Part shown: positions 5,244 through 5,424 of the stretch, one piece after another
How positions within the stretch are numbered: the first letter of the stretch is position 1
How the letters are laid out: the number at the start of each line of letters is the position of its first letter
From: an uncultured Collinsella sp.
Lineage (GTDB): Bacteria > Actinomycetota > Coriobacteriia > Coriobacteriales > Coriobacteriaceae
DNA length: 5,424 bases
Direction of reading: 5' to 3'
Assembly (NCBI GenBank): GCA_902470265.1
Contig: CABRFW010000118.1
Location: 1-5,424, forward strand
Made by a program: the position numbers and the translations under genes
The notes under the pieces: generated by a model
The model's database searches: none
What the model saw: only the letters and a program-made list of their open reading frames with translations
What the model was told of the DNA's origin: nothing

Positions 5244-5424
5244 TTAGCGGATGATGGTCACGCCGGTCTTGTGCGAAACGTAGACAGCGGCCTTGTTAAT
5301 CGCGACGTTGATGAGGATATAGATGACCGCGATCACCAGGTAGACCGACACAAGGGCGTCGTAGTTGGTGATGAGCACGCGGGCATTTTGCATGAGGTCG
5401 GGGTAGCTCACCACGTAGGCGACG
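5244..5424 (-). CDS. Amino acid ABC transporter permease, C-terminal part (truncated by the window edge)
   Basis: The last 59 residues of a minus-strand protein are visible, ending ...SHKTGVTIIR and a TAA stop at 5246-5244. They include a final hydrophobic membrane helix (about LVSVYLVIAVIYILINVAI) preceded by SYPDLMQNARVLITNYDAL, the usual end of HisM/GlnP-type inner-membrane permeases. The rest, including the EAA loop that would dock on the ATPase, lies beyond the right edge. Position, 36 bases upstream of the ATPase gene on the same strand, supports the call. Any substrate-binding protein gene and the operon promoter must also lie to the right. Confidence 0.85.
   Translation of the reverse strand, partial: VAYVVSYPDLMQNARVLITNYDALVSVYLVIAVIYILINVAINKAAVYVSHKTGVTIIR

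Overview
The window looks like a chromosomal segment of a high-GC anaerobic Gram-positive, most plausibly a Coriobacteriia member such as Collinsella. That placement is inferred from composition and gene style (a multidomain c-di-GMP-type protein, a polar amino acid ABC transporter, short hairpin terminators). No rRNA or other marker gene is present to prove it. I see no tRNA, CRISPR, insertion sequence or phage gene.

Layout. Positions 1-59 may hold the start of a divergent minus-strand gene that runs off the left edge. A short control region follows, and then a plus-strand alpha/beta hydrolase (171-968). After a 211-base gap comes the centrepiece: a 626-residue signalling protein (1180-3060) with the order Cys-containing N-terminal region, degenerate GGDEF, REC receiver, HD-GYP phosphodiesterase. 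Its partner, a stand-alone Hpt phosphotransfer protein (3084-3440), starts 23 bases later and is almost certainly co-transcribed. A strong hairpin at 3482-3526 ends this transcript. It sits between convergent genes and can serve both strands.

The right part is a minus-strand operon read from the right edge inward: the C-terminus of a polar amino acid ABC permease (5244-5424, partial), its ATPase of the GlnQ/HisP class (4443-5207), and a class-I-glutamine-amidotransferase-like gamma-glutamyl hydrolase of the PuuD/peptidase C26 family (3546-4355). The natural reading is uptake of an amino acid or gamma-glutamyl compound followed by intracellular hydrolysis. A perfect 12-bp hairpin lies between the ATPase and hydrolase genes.

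How the genes work together. The Hpt protein can pass phosphate to the REC domain of the neighbouring protein and so gate its HD-GYP output, while the GGDEF domain appears to have become a c-di-GMP-binding, non-synthesising module (GCDKF active site, intact RxxD inhibitory site). No histidine kinase is in the window, so the phosphate source must lie elsewhere. This two-gene phosphorelay/c-di-GMP module is the most interesting content. Two GTTA-N6-TAAC dyads, one before the hydrolase and one before the signalling gene, hint at a shared regulator.
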